Positions 1-5,618 of a DNA stretch of 5,947 bases are shown here, piece after piece; the stretch's first letter is position 1, and the number at the start of each line of letters is the position of its first letter. The notes below the pieces were generated by a model, which saw only the letters and a program-made list of their open reading frames with translations, was not told the DNA's origin and did not search any database. The translations under genes were made by a program, and so were the position numbers. This stretch comes from Actinomycetota bacterium (lineage in GTDB: Bacteria > Actinomycetota > Thermoleophilia > UBA2241), in the NCBI GenBank assembly GCA_003158705.1, contig PMKX01000056.1:6902-12848 (forward strand), written 5' to 3'.

Positions 1-125
1 GTGCCGGACCAGCCGACGGGCAGCACGGGCATGCCGTCGGCTGCCAGTGCCGGAGCGGCCGCAAGGGCGAGCAGACCAGCCGTGACGGCCGCCAACAAGG
101 TGCAGCGCAGGCCCGTCGAACTCAC
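1..125 (-). CDS. N-terminus of an exported protein (partial, runs off the left edge)
   Basis: A minus-strand frame starts with GTG at 125-123 and stays open to the window edge (41 codons). Its N-terminus is a typical Sec signal peptide: a short n-region with one Arg (SSTGLRC), a hydrophobic core (about residues 9-28, LLAAVTAGLLALAAAPALA) and an Ala-X-Ala cleavage site just before AlaAspGly. The mature part visible (ADGMPVLPVGWSG) is too short to assign a family. About 34 of 41 codons end in G or C, as in the genes to the right. No good Shine-Dalgarno site precedes this GTG. The GTG overlaps the stop of the small ORF 122-250 (GTGA), so translation could be coupled. An in-frame GTG at 155 would give a longer, Arg-containing n-region. 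It may be the last gene of the same minus-strand transcription unit, for example a secreted or ligand-binding protein, but that is inference. Confidence 0.5.
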   Translation of the reverse strand, partial: MSSTGLRCTLLAAVTAGLLALAAAPALAADGMPVLPVGWSG

Positions 126-250
126 GTCGCGACGACTTTCGTGAACGGCTGCCACGCCCAGGTCGTGCCGAAGCAGGCGTCGAGCATCGCCACGCTGGCT
201 CTTGTCGCGCAGCCCTGCATCGTCGCCGAGCCGTGCGTCTGTGTGGTCAT
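122..250 (-). CDS. Possible small protein of 42 aa upstream of the exported protein
   Basis: An ATG at 250-248 is preceded by AGGAAGG with a 6-nt spacer and opens a 42-codon frame ending in TGA at 122-124. That stop overlaps the GTG start of the exported-protein gene. About 38 of 42 codons end in G or C, higher than in the overlapping minus-strand frame, which supports coding. The peptide begins MTTQTHGSATMQG and ends TTWAWQPFTKVVAT. It has two Cys and two Trp near the C-terminal half and no obvious membrane segment. An in-frame upstream ATG at 346-344, preceded by GAGGGGG, would extend it to 74 aa, but the extra codons show weaker third-position bias. I do not recognise a family. It could be a leader peptide coupling translation to the next gene, or a chance ORF in GC-rich DNA. 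Confidence 0.3.
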   Translation of the reverse strand: MTTQTHGSATMQGCATRASVAMLDACFGTTWAWQPFTKVVAT

Positions 251-413
251 CGCCCACCTTCCTGCGGCGCAGCCGGAGAGGGTGCGGGTCGAGGGAACTC
301 GTCCGTCGCTCGGCTGAAGACGCCCGCCAACGACGGGCTCAGGCATGATCCCCCTCGTCAGTCCACCCTGTACAAGTCTACCACGCCGCAGGTGTCCGGC
401 GCCGCGCGGCTCC

Positions 414-1286
414 TCAGTGACTCTGGCGCAGCAACGGGCGGGTGAGGCACGTGGGCCCGCCCTCAGCCTTGAGCGACAGCTCGTCGCCGTGGTATGTGCG
501 CACTTCACAGCCGGCTCTTTCGAGGAGACTGCGCGTGACGGGGCTGCCCTCCAGCATCACGCAGCGGCGCGGCGCCAACGCGAGCACGTTGGTGCCCATC
601 GTCTGCCGGAATTCGCGCTCGGGCACGTTCAGTAGCCGGATACCGCGGCGGCGCAACTCGCGCCACAGGGGTACGGGCAGGAGCGGCTCGAAGACCACGG
701 CCAGGTCGTCGTCGACCAGGCTGATCAGGGAGAGCAGATGCAGACAGGCCTCAGGGCCGCCGTCGAAAGGCAGGTCGATGCCCAGCACGTGGGCACCCAA
801 GGGCTCGAGCGCCTCCTCGAGCTGGCGTAGGCCTTCGCTGTTGGTCCGAAAGCCCTGGCCGACCGCCAAAGTGTGCCGATCGAGCCAGAGCAGGTCGCCG
901 CCCTCGGCGCGGGCGGCGCCATGTAGGGAGTACTGGAGGGGCACGCCCAGGCGCGCCAGGACGGCGGCCATGGCCGCCTCCTCACCGCGGCGCAGCTCCT
1001 TGCCCATGCTGAGCAGCACGGCACCCTTGTCGGTGATGAGGACGGGGTCGAAGACGAAGACGGCGTCCGCGTGCTCCGGCAGGTCGACGTCGTGGTAGAC
1101 GACCTCGACCCCGGCGGCGCGCATGATGCTCACCAGCGTATCGTGCTCGTGCTGCGCCGTGGGTAGGTGCGGCCGGCCGGCGTAGTGCCAGAGCGCCGGG
1201 TCGTCGACGGCAAAGGCGGCGTCCGGCCGCCGCACCAGGACGCGGCGCAGGGGGGCTACCATGCTCTGGCCGCCGTATCTAGCCAC
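414..1286 (-). CDS. Dimethylargininase (DDAH)/arginine deiminase-superfamily hydrolase
   Basis: The 290-aa product belongs to the guanidino-group-modifying (amidinotransferase/DDAH) superfamily, whose cytoplasmic members use a Cys nucleophile on arginine-like substrates. DDAH converts methylated arginines to citrulline plus methylamines. Visible family signatures: MVAPLRRVLVRRP near the N-terminus (residues 9-21), VFVFDPVLIT (76-85), EGGDLLWLD (128-136) with acidic E128 and D131, the catalytic-His segment ACLHLLSLISL (H183), and the C-terminal GGPTCLTRPL with nucleophile C280. The full triad region is present, so the enzyme looks active. I chose GTG at 1286 because AGGAGG lies just upstream (3-4 nt spacer, or 6 nt from AGAGG) and the start falls after the previous stop. 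An ATG at 1364 would overlap that gene with an Arg-rich tail, and ATG at 1262 lacks a ribosome site. It is the last clear gene of the operon, 35 bp after the MttB-like gene. Methylarginine, arginine or another guanidino compound as substrate cannot be told apart. Confidence 0.9.
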   Translation of the reverse strand: MARYGGQSMVAPLRRVLVRRPDAAFAVDDPALWHYAGRPHLPTAQHEHDTLVSIMRAAGVEVVYHDVDLPEHADAVFVFDPVLITDKGAVLLSMGKELRRGEEAAMAAVLARLGVPLQYSLHGAARAEGGDLLWLDRHTLAVGQGFRTNSEGLRQLEEALEPLGAHVLGIDLPFDGGPEACLHLLSLISLVDDDLAVVFEPLLPVPLWRELRRRGIRLLNVPEREFRQTMGTNVLALAPRRCVMLEGSPVTRSLLERAGCEVRTYHGDELSLKAEGGPTCLTRPLLRQSH

Positions 1287-1289
1287 GGT

Positions 1290-1295
1290 CCTCCT
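1290..1295 (-). promoter_or_regulatory. Shine-Dalgarno AGGAGG that decides the DDAH-like start
   Basis: A full AGGAGG lies 3 nt before the in-frame GTG at 1286 and 27 nt before the ATG at 1262. The GTG, despite being a non-ATG codon, is therefore the better start. The site sits in the 35-bp gap after the stop of the preceding gene. Confidence 0.6.
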
Positions 1296-1321
1296 CTTGG
1301 CTGCCGACCTGCGCGCCGCGG

Positions 1322-2767
1322 CTACTTGCCCGCGGCGGCGATGATGGCGTCGAGCTCGCGGCACAGACCGTCGGGAAGACCGACGGGCTCGGCCGCGAGG
1401 ATCTGCCTCACCCGGTCTTGGGCCTTCTCGACGGTGCTCTTGGCGCCGGCCTGCTCCCAGGCGTGGTAGGTGCCGGTCTCCGCGAGCTGTGCCTGCCAGA
1501 GCTCGCGTGCGTGGCGCCGCGTGTGGCCGTCGAACAGGTAGTTGCCGGCGAAGCCCATCTTGGCGATCAGGTCCAGGGCCAGCGTCTCGTCGCTGACCTC
1601 GACGCCGCGCAGGATGCGCTTGACCATGCTCATGATCTCGTCGTCGATGACCATGTTTTCGAGGCAGAGGATGCGCGAGCCGTCGAGGAGCCCCGTGCCG
1701 AAGGTGACGTCGGCGCCGTTGGCGTAGGCCATGAGCATGGCCAGCGTGTTCTCGAAAGCGCTCTGCGCGCCCGGCTCCTTAGCTGTGGTGGCGCCGGCGC
1801 CATACCAGGCCGGCACGCGGTAGAAGTCGGCCATGTGCCCCTGGATCGAGCGCAGGAGCATGGCCTCGGGAGAGTTGCTCGCATAGGCGCCCGAACTCAT
1901 GTCCATGGCCGTGGGCCCGCCGCCATGGATGACCTTGGCGCCGGGATGGGCGAGCTGCACGAGCACGGCCGCGCTGACGAACTCGGCGTTGTTGACGACG
2001 GCGGAGCCGGCGATGGTGACCGGCCCCGTGGCGCCGAGGATCGGCATGGGGTAGAAGCTGATGGGGATGCCGGCCTCGGCCAGCGTGAGGGCCAGGTCCA
2101 TGCCATAGCGCTCCTGGTGCAGCGGCGACACAGTGCAGATGATGGCCGTGAACGGAGGCCGTGCCCTGAGCTCCTCGCTGCCGCCGGCCACCGCCTCGGC
2201 CATCCTGATGAGGCTGCGCGCTTCCCAGTCTTCCTTGATGCTGACCATGATCGCGTGCTTCTCCGAGTTGCGCAGGCAAGCGTCGAACTCGTGCAGCACG
2301 CGTGTCTCGGGCGGGCAGTCCTGCGCCGAGACGACGGCCGAGGTGGCGGAGACGTTGTCGAGCGCCTGCACGACACGAGCGGCGTCGGCGAGATCCTGCT
2401 TGCGGGACTGCCGCACGGAGCCGTCGGCGTGGCGGCGCGACACGCCGCAGCCGTCGGAAGAGATATAGACGTGCTCGCCGTCCAGGGGCAGGTCGTACTC
2501 TGGCGAGCGGCCGCCGAGGGTGAAGCTTTGCGGGGCAGTGCCCAGGGCGCGCTCCACCAGGTCGGCGGGAAGCTTGGCGACCGTGGTCTGGAAGTCGACC
2601 GCGGCGTCGTGTGCGGCGAGCACCTCCAGAGCTCGCCGCGAGTGGTACATGACACCCACCTCGGCGAGCACGTCGAGCGTGCTCTCATGGATGCGGCGCA
2701 CGTCCTGGGCGGCGAGCAGCTGCATTCTGACGCGCTTGCCGACGTAGCACTTGTCTGCGTGGGCCAT
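1322..2767 (-). CDS. MttB-family (trimethylamine methyltransferase-like) protein, non-pyrrolysine, copy 2
   Basis: The 481-aa product has the length and layout of the MttB superfamily, TIM-barrel enzymes that move a methyl group from a quaternary or tertiary amine to a corrinoid protein. Seen: TTVAKLP (61-67), SPLHQERYGMDLA (214-226), YPMPILGATGPVTIAG (239-254), the NAE motif (260-262), GGPTAMDM (about 284-291), YGAGATTAKEPGAQ (322-335), GTGLLDGS (357-364) and VIDDEI (373-378). Founding MttB carries pyrrolysine encoded by in-frame UAG. Here no internal TAG exists, which places it with the non-Pyl members, some of which demethylate glycine betaine, proline betaine or carnitine. The only TAG is the terminal codon at 1322. 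ATG at 2767 is preceded by AAGGAG with a 5-nt spacer. It lies 17 bp after its paralogue (about 60% identity, essentially gapless) and is presumably cotranscribed. The substrate is unknown, and no corrinoid protein is nearby. Confidence 0.93.
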   Translation of the reverse strand: MAHADKCYVGKRVRMQLLAAQDVRRIHESTLDVLAEVGVMYHSRRALEVLAAHDAAVDFQTTVAKLPADLVERALGTAPQSFTLGGRSPEYDLPLDGEHVYISSDGCGVSRRHADGSVRQSRKQDLADAARVVQALDNVSATSAVVSAQDCPPETRVLHEFDACLRNSEKHAIMVSIKEDWEARSLIRMAEAVAGGSEELRARPPFTAIICTVSPLHQERYGMDLALTLAEAGIPISFYPMPILGATGPVTIAGSAVVNNAEFVSAAVLVQLAHPGAKVIHGGGPTAMDMSSGAYASNSPEAMLLRSIQGHMADFYRVPAWYGAGATTAKEPGAQSAFENTLAMLMAYANGADVTFGTGLLDGSRILCLENMVIDDEIMSMVKRILRGVEVSDETLALDLIAKMGFAGNYLFDGHTRRHARELWQAQLAETGTYHAWEQAGAKSTVEKAQDRVRQILAAEPVGLPDGLCRELDAIIAAAGK

Positions 2768-2772
2768 AGTGA

Positions 2773-2778
2773 CTCCTT
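2773..2778 (-). promoter_or_regulatory. Shine-Dalgarno AAGGAG of the second MttB-like gene
   Basis: AAGGAG with a 5-nt spacer before ATG 2767 lies inside the 17-bp gap that separates the two MttB-like genes. The second copy therefore has its own strong ribosome site and need not rely on coupling. Confidence 0.7.
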
Positions 2779-2784
2779 GTGGGC

Positions 2785-4233
2785 TCAGCCGGCCTCGGCC
2801 GAGGAGATGATGCGGTCCAACTCCCGCCCCAAGTCGGCAGGGAACTCGGTGGCCGGCGCGGCGAGCAGGTCGTCGACCGCGGCACGCGCCTGTTGCGTGG
2901 TGCTCGGGGCGCCTCTAGCCTGCCACGCCGCGTAGGTGCCGCCGCCGCCGAGTCGGCTTTGCCAGAGCTCACGCACGTGGGCGCGCGTGTGGTCGTTGAA
3001 GAGGTAGTGGCCGTCGAAGCCCATCTGCTTGATGAGGTCCACGGCCAGCTGCTCAGGGCCGGTCCCTACGCCGCGGAGCAGACGGGTGACGATGCCGAAC
3101 ACCTCGTCGTCGATGACGAGCTGCTCGGGGGCGAAGATCTGCGAGCCGTCGAGCAGGCCGCAGCCGAAGGCGAAGTCGGCACCGGCCAGCATGCCGACGG
3201 CGAGAGTGAGCGCGTTCTCCCAGGCAGCCTGCGCCCCGGGCTCCTTGGCGTTGGTGCCGCCGTAGCCGAGGCAGGTGGGCATGCCGTAGAAAGCGGCCAT
3301 CTGGGTCTGGACGGCGCGCAGCAGAATGGATTCGGGCACGGCGGCGAAGTACGAGCCCGTGCGCATATCGAGCGCCGTAGGTCCGCCGGCGTGGATGATC
3401 TTGGCCCCAGGGCAGGCGAGCTGCACGGCGGTGACGGTGGCCAGCACTTCGGCTGCCTCGACGACTGCGGTGCCGGCCGGCGTGACGGGCGCTGTGGCGC
3501 CCAGGATCGGCATGGGGTAGAGCAGAAACGGGATGCCGGCTTGGCCCAGCGCGAAGGCGAGGTCCATGCCGAAGCGCTCCTGATGCAGCGGCGACACCGT
3601 GCAGAGGATGACGCTGAACGGCGGTCGCGCGGCCAGCTCGCGACTGCCGCCGGCCACGGCCGTGGCCATCTCGATGAGCCAGCGAGCCTCTCGGGCGTCT
3701 TTCATAGAGACGACGATGCTGTGCTTCTCGGCGTTGCGCAGGCAGGCGTCGAACTCGTGCAGCACGCGCGTCTGCTCGGGATAGTCCTGGGCGGAGACGA
3801 TGGCCGATGTGGCCGAGATGTTGGGCAGGCGCTGCACGAGGCGAGCGGCGTCGGCTATATCGGCTTTGCGCGAGGCGCGCACGGTGCCGTCCGCCTCGCG
3901 CACCAGCACGGCGCAGCCGTCGGCCGTGAGGTAGGCGTGCTCGCCGTCGAGCGGCAGGTCGTACTCAGGTGTGCGGCCGCCGAGCACAAAGCTGCGCGGC
4001 AGGGTGGTCAAGGCCTGCTGCACGAGCTCCGGCGGCAGTTTGGCGACAGTCGTCTCGCGGTCCACCTGGGCGCCGTGCTCGGCGAGCACGTCGAGCGCGG
4101 CTTGCGAGTGGTACGTGCAGCCGACCTCGGCCAGGATCTTCAGCGAGGCCTCGTGCAAGCGTTGCACCTCGGCCGGCGAGAGGATCTCCAGGGGTCGCCG
4201 CTTGCCGACGCAACGCGTCTCGGCGTGCGTCAT
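2785..4233 (-). CDS. MttB-family (trimethylamine methyltransferase-like) protein, non-pyrrolysine, copy 1
   Basis: The 482-aa paralogue of the next gene aligns with it almost without gaps; I counted about 289 identical residues of 481. The MttB-family blocks are present: TTVAKLP (61-67), SPLHQERFGMDLA (214-226), YPMPILGATAPVTPAG (239-254), GGPTALDM, NAKEPGAQ (328-335), GLLDGS (359-364) and VIDDEV (373-378). There is no in-frame TAG, so it is also a non-Pyl type. One difference stands out: the family NAE motif is AAE here (A260). The segment next to the active-site loop also differs (GMPTCLGYGG against RVPAWYGAGA), which suggests a different substrate or partner. ATG at 4233 overlaps the racemase stop as ATGA, with GGAGG 9 nt upstream, so translation is likely coupled to the racemase. 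A longer open frame up to 4479 overlaps the racemase with non-family sequence and was not used. The expected role is methyl transfer from a quaternary amine to a corrinoid protein, as an inference from the family. Confidence 0.93.
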   Translation of the reverse strand: MTHAETRCVGKRRPLEILSPAEVQRLHEASLKILAEVGCTYHSQAALDVLAEHGAQVDRETTVAKLPPELVQQALTTLPRSFVLGGRTPEYDLPLDGEHAYLTADGCAVLVREADGTVRASRKADIADAARLVQRLPNISATSAIVSAQDYPEQTRVLHEFDACLRNAEKHSIVVSMKDAREARWLIEMATAVAGGSRELAARPPFSVILCTVSPLHQERFGMDLAFALGQAGIPFLLYPMPILGATAPVTPAGTAVVEAAEVLATVTAVQLACPGAKIIHAGGPTALDMRTGSYFAAVPESILLRAVQTQMAAFYGMPTCLGYGGTNAKEPGAQAAWENALTLAVGMLAGADFAFGCGLLDGSQIFAPEQLVIDDEVFGIVTRLLRGVGTGPEQLAVDLIKQMGFDGHYLFNDHTRAHVRELWQSRLGGGGTYAAWQARGAPSTTQQARAAVDDLLAAPATEFPADLGRELDRIISSAEAG

Positions 4234-5312
4234 AGCTCCTGACCTCCGGGCGCCGGCGCGGCGGCCACGAAGCGCTTGGTCACGAACGGCGAGGTGACGG
4301 CCCGTACCAGGCCTTCGTAGTCGAGGGCGAAGTCCACGCTGGAGCCTGGAGCCAGCCGGCGCTGGCTGGTCAGCACGGTCACGTCGCTGGTCATGCCGGC
4401 GACGATGACGCCGGCAAGCAGCGGCCTGAGGCTCTCGGGCTGCGTGTCGCGACGGCCCAGAGCGAGCAGCGAGTACCACGCCTCTCCATCTGGCAGGCAG
4501 ACGTTCGGCACATGGCCGAAGGCGTCCAGGCCCGCCGTGCCCGCCGGAGCCGGCGGCTTGGTGGACGACTCCAGCACGGAGGCGCTGAGCACGGGGTCGC
4601 GGCGCTCCAGTCCGGGGAGTCCGGCTGCCGAGACGAAGTCATAGCCGTACAGCAGCGCGCCGCCGGCGCGGATCTCTGTGCGGTAGCGCGGCCGGTAGCC
4701 CGCCAGATGCTGCAGGCAGCAGGTGCCGCCGAGCGAGAGCAGCGGCTCGCGGGCACACTGTGGGGTGACGGCGGCCAACACATCCTCCGCCTGGCGGAAG
4801 AGCTCCTGGCTGGGGAGCTGACCGGAGAGGCAAGCGAAGTTGACGCTGATGCCGCGCAGGAGCACGCCTGGCAGGTCGGCGAGGTCGGCGGACACCTGCG
4901 TCGCCGCCTCCGGTAGCACACCCTCGCGGCGATCGCCGAGGTCCACCGTCAGCAGGAGCTCCAACGGCCCGTCTGCAGTCTGCTCACCGAGCGCGCGTGC
5001 GGTGGCGACGTCGCAGAGGGCGACGCGGTCGGCCACCTGCGCCGCCTGCCCTACGTCGTGCGCCTGCGGCGCACGGATGAGCGTCAGCGGCGCCAGGGCA
5101 TGCGTGGCGAGCCGCGCGAGGGACGGCAGCCGCGAGTCGGCAAGGCCGGTGCAACCGGCCGTAAGCATGGTCTGGCCAACGACAGGCTCGCCGTCCACCG
5201 CTTTGGTGACGCCGATGAGATCGATGCCGCGCCGGCGCAGGTCGGTGGCCAGCAGGCGTGCGTTCAGCGCCACGCCGTCAAGCGCCAGCGTGAGCCTGGG
5301 GAAGGTGGGCAT
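4230..5312 (-). CDS. PLP-dependent alanine/ornithine racemase-family protein
   Basis: The 360-aa product matches the fold-type III PLP group that includes clostridial ornithine racemase and related basic-amino-acid racemases, which interconvert L and D forms in the cytoplasm. Seen: first barrel strand PRLTLALDGVALNARLL (5-21), the PLP-lysine segment IGVTKAVDGEP (K37), CTGLADSRLPSLARL (54-68), TVDLGDRREGV (122-132), RGISVNFACLSGQLPS (153-168), LSLGGTCCL (192-200), TEIRAGGALLYGYD (212-225) and a C-terminal TSPFVTKR like the TSPYV ending I recall for ornithine racemases. Length agrees with that family. I chose ATG 5312 because it directly precedes the first barrel strand; GAGGAT lies 11 nt upstream. 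A TTG at 5336 with GAGG 5 nt upstream is a fair alternative, while ATG 5435 adds an Arg/Pro-rich tail without family character. First substantial gene of the operon, overlapping the next by ATGA. Alanine, lysine or ornithine as substrate is not decided by sequence. Confidence 0.85.
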   Translation of the reverse strand: MPTFPRLTLALDGVALNARLLATDLRRRGIDLIGVTKAVDGEPVVGQTMLTAGCTGLADSRLPSLARLATHALAPLTLIRAPQAHDVGQAAQVADRVALCDVATARALGEQTADGPLELLLTVDLGDRREGVLPEAATQVSADLADLPGVLLRGISVNFACLSGQLPSQELFRQAEDVLAAVTPQCAREPLLSLGGTCCLQHLAGYRPRYRTEIRAGGALLYGYDFVSAAGLPGLERRDPVLSASVLESSTKPPAPAGTAGLDAFGHVPNVCLPDGEAWYSLLALGRRDTQPESLRPLLAGVIVAGMTSDVTVLTSQRRLAPGSSVDFALDYEGLVRAVTSPFVTKRFVAAAPAPGGQEL

Positions 5313-5447
5313 TGTCGCAGGATCCTCGGGCAAGCGAGCCTCAGTGCTGTCGGGGTTGACGCCCTCCCCGCGGGGCACACGGCCGCGCGGGCGAGCCACG
5401 GTCAGGTGCCGCCGCCAAGGGACGAGCGGGGGCATGCGAAGTCAGAA

Positions 5448-5542
5448 AGCGATGGGGGTACTAAAAGTCGTGGATCTTGCCGACCGAGAAGGCGGCTGCT
5501 CTATGATCGAGATGAGGTCCGATGACGCCGTAGCCCATCGCT
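5448..5542. repeat. 9-bp inverted repeat AGCGATGGG / CCCATCGCT
   Basis: AGCGATGGG at 5448-5456 is matched by its exact complement CCCATCGCT at 5534-5542, with 77 bp between the arms. The TA flanks also agree after a small offset. The right arm covers the start codon of the 25-aa ORF and the left arm lies just after its stop. It could bring the ends of the leader together in RNA or be two operator half-sites, but a 9-bp match within 300 bp is only mildly surprising. Confidence 0.3.
5461..5538 (-). CDS. Candidate 25-aa leader ORF ahead of the racemase operon
   Basis: ATG at 5538 has AGGAG 5 nt upstream (5544-5548) and lies about 25 nt downstream of the likely start of the minus-strand promoter. 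The frame ends with TAG at 5461-5463. The peptide starts MGYGVIGPHLDHR and ends FSVGKIHDF, with three His and no run of a single amino acid, so it does not look like a classic attenuation peptide. It would be the first translated frame of the operon mRNA, about 150 nt before the racemase start. It could be a regulatory leader, a genuine small protein, the remnant of a gene start, or chance. The good position relative to promoter and ribosome site is the main support. Confidence 0.3.
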   Translation of the reverse strand: MGYGVIGPHLDHRAAAFSVGKIHDF

Positions 5543-5545
5543 GCT

Positions 5546-5557
5546 CCTGCCGGCAGG
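5546..5557. promoter_or_regulatory. Perfect 12-bp palindrome CCTGCCGGCAGG, possible operator
   Basis: CCTGCCGGCAGG reads identically on both strands. It lies just downstream of the predicted start of the minus-strand promoter and at the -35 position for a plus-strand start using TATACT at 5572. A dimeric regulator bound here could repress the racemase operon and control the decarboxylase gene together. It also overlaps the AGGAG ribosome site of the 25-aa ORF. No regulator gene is in the window. Confidence 0.35.
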
Positions 5558-5569
5558 GAGATGACAGGG

Positions 5570-5599
5570 AGTATACTGGCAAGCCGAACGCTCGTTCAA
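5570..5599 (-). promoter_or_regulatory. Predicted sigma70-type promoter of the racemase-MttB-DDAH operon
   Basis: On the minus strand TTGAAC (5599-5594) is followed after 18 bp by TATACT (5575-5570). That is four of six matches to the -35 and five of six to the -10 consensus, notable in DNA this GC-rich. Transcription would start near 5563, leaving a leader of about 250 nt before the racemase ATG, with the 25-aa ORF near its 5' end. Confidence 0.5.
5572..5577 (+). promoter_or_regulatory. Possible -10 box of the divergent decarboxylase gene
   Basis: TATACT at 5572-5577 is five of six to the -10 consensus and lies 41 bp before ATG 5619. No good -35 exists; the region 15-20 bp upstream is the GC-rich palindrome. 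A promoter here would be weak or activator-dependent. It shares the palindrome AGTATACT (5570-5577) with the minus-strand promoter, so the two would compete for polymerase. Confidence 0.3.
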
Positions 5600-5618
5600 G
5601 CGCGCAGGGAGCTCGACG

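Larger units (their letters stand above)
5554..5611 (+). repeat. Three direct copies of CAGGGAG
   Basis: CAGGGAG occurs at 5554-5560, 5565-5571 and 5605-5611. The first two are 11 bp apart, about one helical turn, and the third is 40 bp further on and forms the Shine-Dalgarno site of the decarboxylase gene. A near-complement CTCCTG at 5544-5549 adds an inverted partner. They could be iterated protein-binding sites, although the third copy has an independent reason to exist. Confidence 0.3.
5313..5618. other. Divergent intergenic region between the racemase operon and the decarboxylase gene
   Basis: This 306-bp stretch separates divergent genes and holds no long gene in a credible frame. From right to left it contains the Shine-Dalgarno site of the decarboxylase (AGGGAG, 7-nt spacer to ATG 5619), overlapping promoter elements around 5570-5599, a perfect palindrome at 5546-5557, a 25-aa ORF (5461-5538) and a GC-rich leader (about 5313-5460). 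The leader includes the palindrome CCCCGCGGGG (5366-5375), which can pair with upstream CCCGCG on the minus strand. I found no cobalamin-riboswitch box resembling GCCACTG on the minus strand. Confidence 0.6.

Noticed and set aside
322..338. Hairpin GCCCG-N7-CGGGC as a terminator
   Set aside because: The stem is five base pairs and only GTCTT follows on the minus strand. It lies inside the longer version of the small ORF.
383..410. Hairpins after the DDAH-like gene (CGCCG/CGGCG and palindrome GCCGCGCGGC) as an intrinsic terminator
   Set aside because: The stems are only 5-6 bp or have no loop, and no T-run follows on the minus strand.
1322..1324. Terminal TAG of an MttB-family gene as a possible pyrrolysine codon
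   Set aside because: It comes after the full family length (481 aa). Read-through would add only 21 codons before another TAG, overlapping the next gene's ribosome site. The functional Pyl site in MttB is internal.
1418..2935. Long plus-strand open frame (about 505 codons) opposite the second MttB-like gene
   Set aside because: It is antisense to a well-supported gene and lacks family motifs. Such frames arise in GC-rich DNA when strong third-position G/C bias removes stops opposite codons.
2779..4242. Long plus-strand open frame (about 487 codons) opposite the first MttB-like gene
   Set aside because: Same mirror effect. That both paralogues show it reflects their shared ancestry and codon bias, not a second antisense gene family.
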